A stretch of 39,782 nt of DNA. It comes from Alphaproteobacteria bacterium (GTDB lineage: Bacteria > Pseudomonadota > Alphaproteobacteria > Sphingomonadales > SMXR01). Within the stretch, counting starts at the first letter, position 1, and each line of letters begins with the position of its first letter. The stretch lies in the NCBI GenBank assembly GCA_030634465.1, contig DAOWAS010000004.1:1-39782 (forward strand), written 5' to 3'. Made by a program: the position numbers and the translations under genes. Under the pieces are notes generated by a model. That model was not told the DNA's origin. It was given only the letters and a program-made list of their open reading frames with translations, and searched no databases. This document shows, piece after piece, positions 38,852-39,782 of the stretch.

Positions 38852-39782
38852 TTATTCTGGCAGTTGGCCTTCGCTTGGCTCAGGCGGACGTATCCAACAT
38901 TTGCCACCAGCGCGAATTAGGGCAGTACAAACATCTCGCGATTGTCTGTAGCCTGACAGTGGTCCCGCATTAAGGCGGTAATAAAAACCACTTGGACCAT
39001 TTCCAGTGCGATCACCAAAACTAACCTCGGATCGTCTTGGCTCCAACTCGCCAATGATGTCGTAATGTCGGTTTTTTAAAATTTCCCAACCACGAATAAT
39101 TTCTTCTGGTTTTCTATAAGCTCCAATTTGTACCGCCCAACCTCGAGGGTCTAACAAGGGTGGCAGTTCAGGCATAACTTCGGGTTCTGCTTCTGCTACA
39201 ATCACAGGAACAACTATGGGCTCTTCTTTTGGTGCTATGCGTTTGCTAGCTTCGCTACCATCTGGGTTCAGGTCAGCCTTGTTAGCCGCATTTTCCAAAC
39301 CAGTGCGTGGTGCGGTTAAGCCATAAACCAGTGCATGCATTCTGTTTTCGCGCTCTAACCCTTTAAGGGTGTAAAAGCCCGCCACTGTTTGCTCTGCCAT
39401 GTTTGGGGTCATGTCAATGCTGGCAACCTGCCACGCCTTTTCACTGTTGCCCTGAAAAACATAAGCCAGTGCCAAGTTTTGCCTGTGCTGTCTTTGTGCC
39501 TGGGGCTGTCTGGCAATGCCAAGTAAAATATCTATGGCCTTTTCGGTTTCACCCGCAAGAACTAGCGATAATGCCTTGTTGCTAAGCAGGTTCAGGTTGT
39601 TGGCATTTATAGCCAAGCCCGTATCAAATGCTTTTTGGGCAGCATCATGGTCGCCAGTTAGCTCTAATGACCCGCCACGCCACGAATATGCTGTGGCGGT
39701 GCGTCCATCAGTGTCGTCTGTGCGGTCGGCGCGGCCTGATGGGCGTCTAGCACCAATATCTATGGCCTCAGAAAAATAACCA
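38852..39782 (-). CDS. TPR-like protein with C-terminal SPOR domain, 5' truncated by window edge
   Basis: RGWAVQIGAYRKPEEIIRGWEIL...YYRLNAGPLSGYRQSRDVCTALIRAGGKCWI SPOR-like; frame remains open past the called TTG 39616 to the window end (YFSEAIDIGARRPSGRADRTDDTDGRTATAYSWRGGSLELTGDHDAAQKAFDTGLAINANNL). Confidence 0.8.
   Translation of the reverse strand, partial: GYFSEAIDIGARRPSGRADRTDDTDGRTATAYSWRGGSLELTGDHDAAQKAFDTGLAINANNLNLLSNKALSLVLAGETEKAIDILLGIARQPQAQRQHRQNLALAYVFQGNSEKAWQVASIDMTPNMAEQTVAGFYTLKGLERENRMHALVYGLTAPRTGLENAANKADLNPDGSEASKRIAPKEEPIVVPVIVAEAEPEVMPELPPLLDPRGWAVQIGAYRKPEEIIRGWEILKNRHYDIIGELEPRRSEVSFGDRTGNGPSGFYYRLNAGPLSGYRQSRDVCTALIRAGGKCWIRPPEPSEGQLPE

Overview
The window looks like an alphaproteobacterial, mostly housekeeping chromosomal segment. 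It carries about 33 plausible protein genes and one tRNA-Ser(GGA), and two genes run off the ends (a NudC-like Nudix hydrolase on the left, a TPR/SPOR protein on the right). Main blocks are: membrane-anchored cytochrome c; M1 aminopeptidase; M17 peptidase-MarR-NlpC/P60 cluster; GTP-type PEP carboxykinase; alpha/beta hydrolase plus NatAB-like ABC operon; lepA-tRNA-Ser; methyltransferase-PilZ pair; thrS-infC-rpmI-rplT-pheS-pheT translation cluster; queG/GST/uppP; RND efflux pair with a trans-sulfuration-type PLP enzyme; RNase D-like-lptA-rpoN-hpf-ptsN; and hsp20. I saw no CRISPR array, transposase, integrase, prophage or recognisable defence system. The signals most worth following up are non-coding: (1) about 340 bp next to tRNA-Ser containing a tRNA T-arm/acceptor fragment split in the T-loop by a 90-bp palindrome-rich insert, plus a second diverged copy; (2) an infC gene whose only plausible full-length start is ATA; (3) a sigma32-like promoter overlapping an SD-pairing hairpin upstream of hsp20; (4) an rpoN locus without adjacent lptB/lptC and with a short-form HPF. 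All calls come from reading the sequence and the supplied ORF translations; no database search was run.
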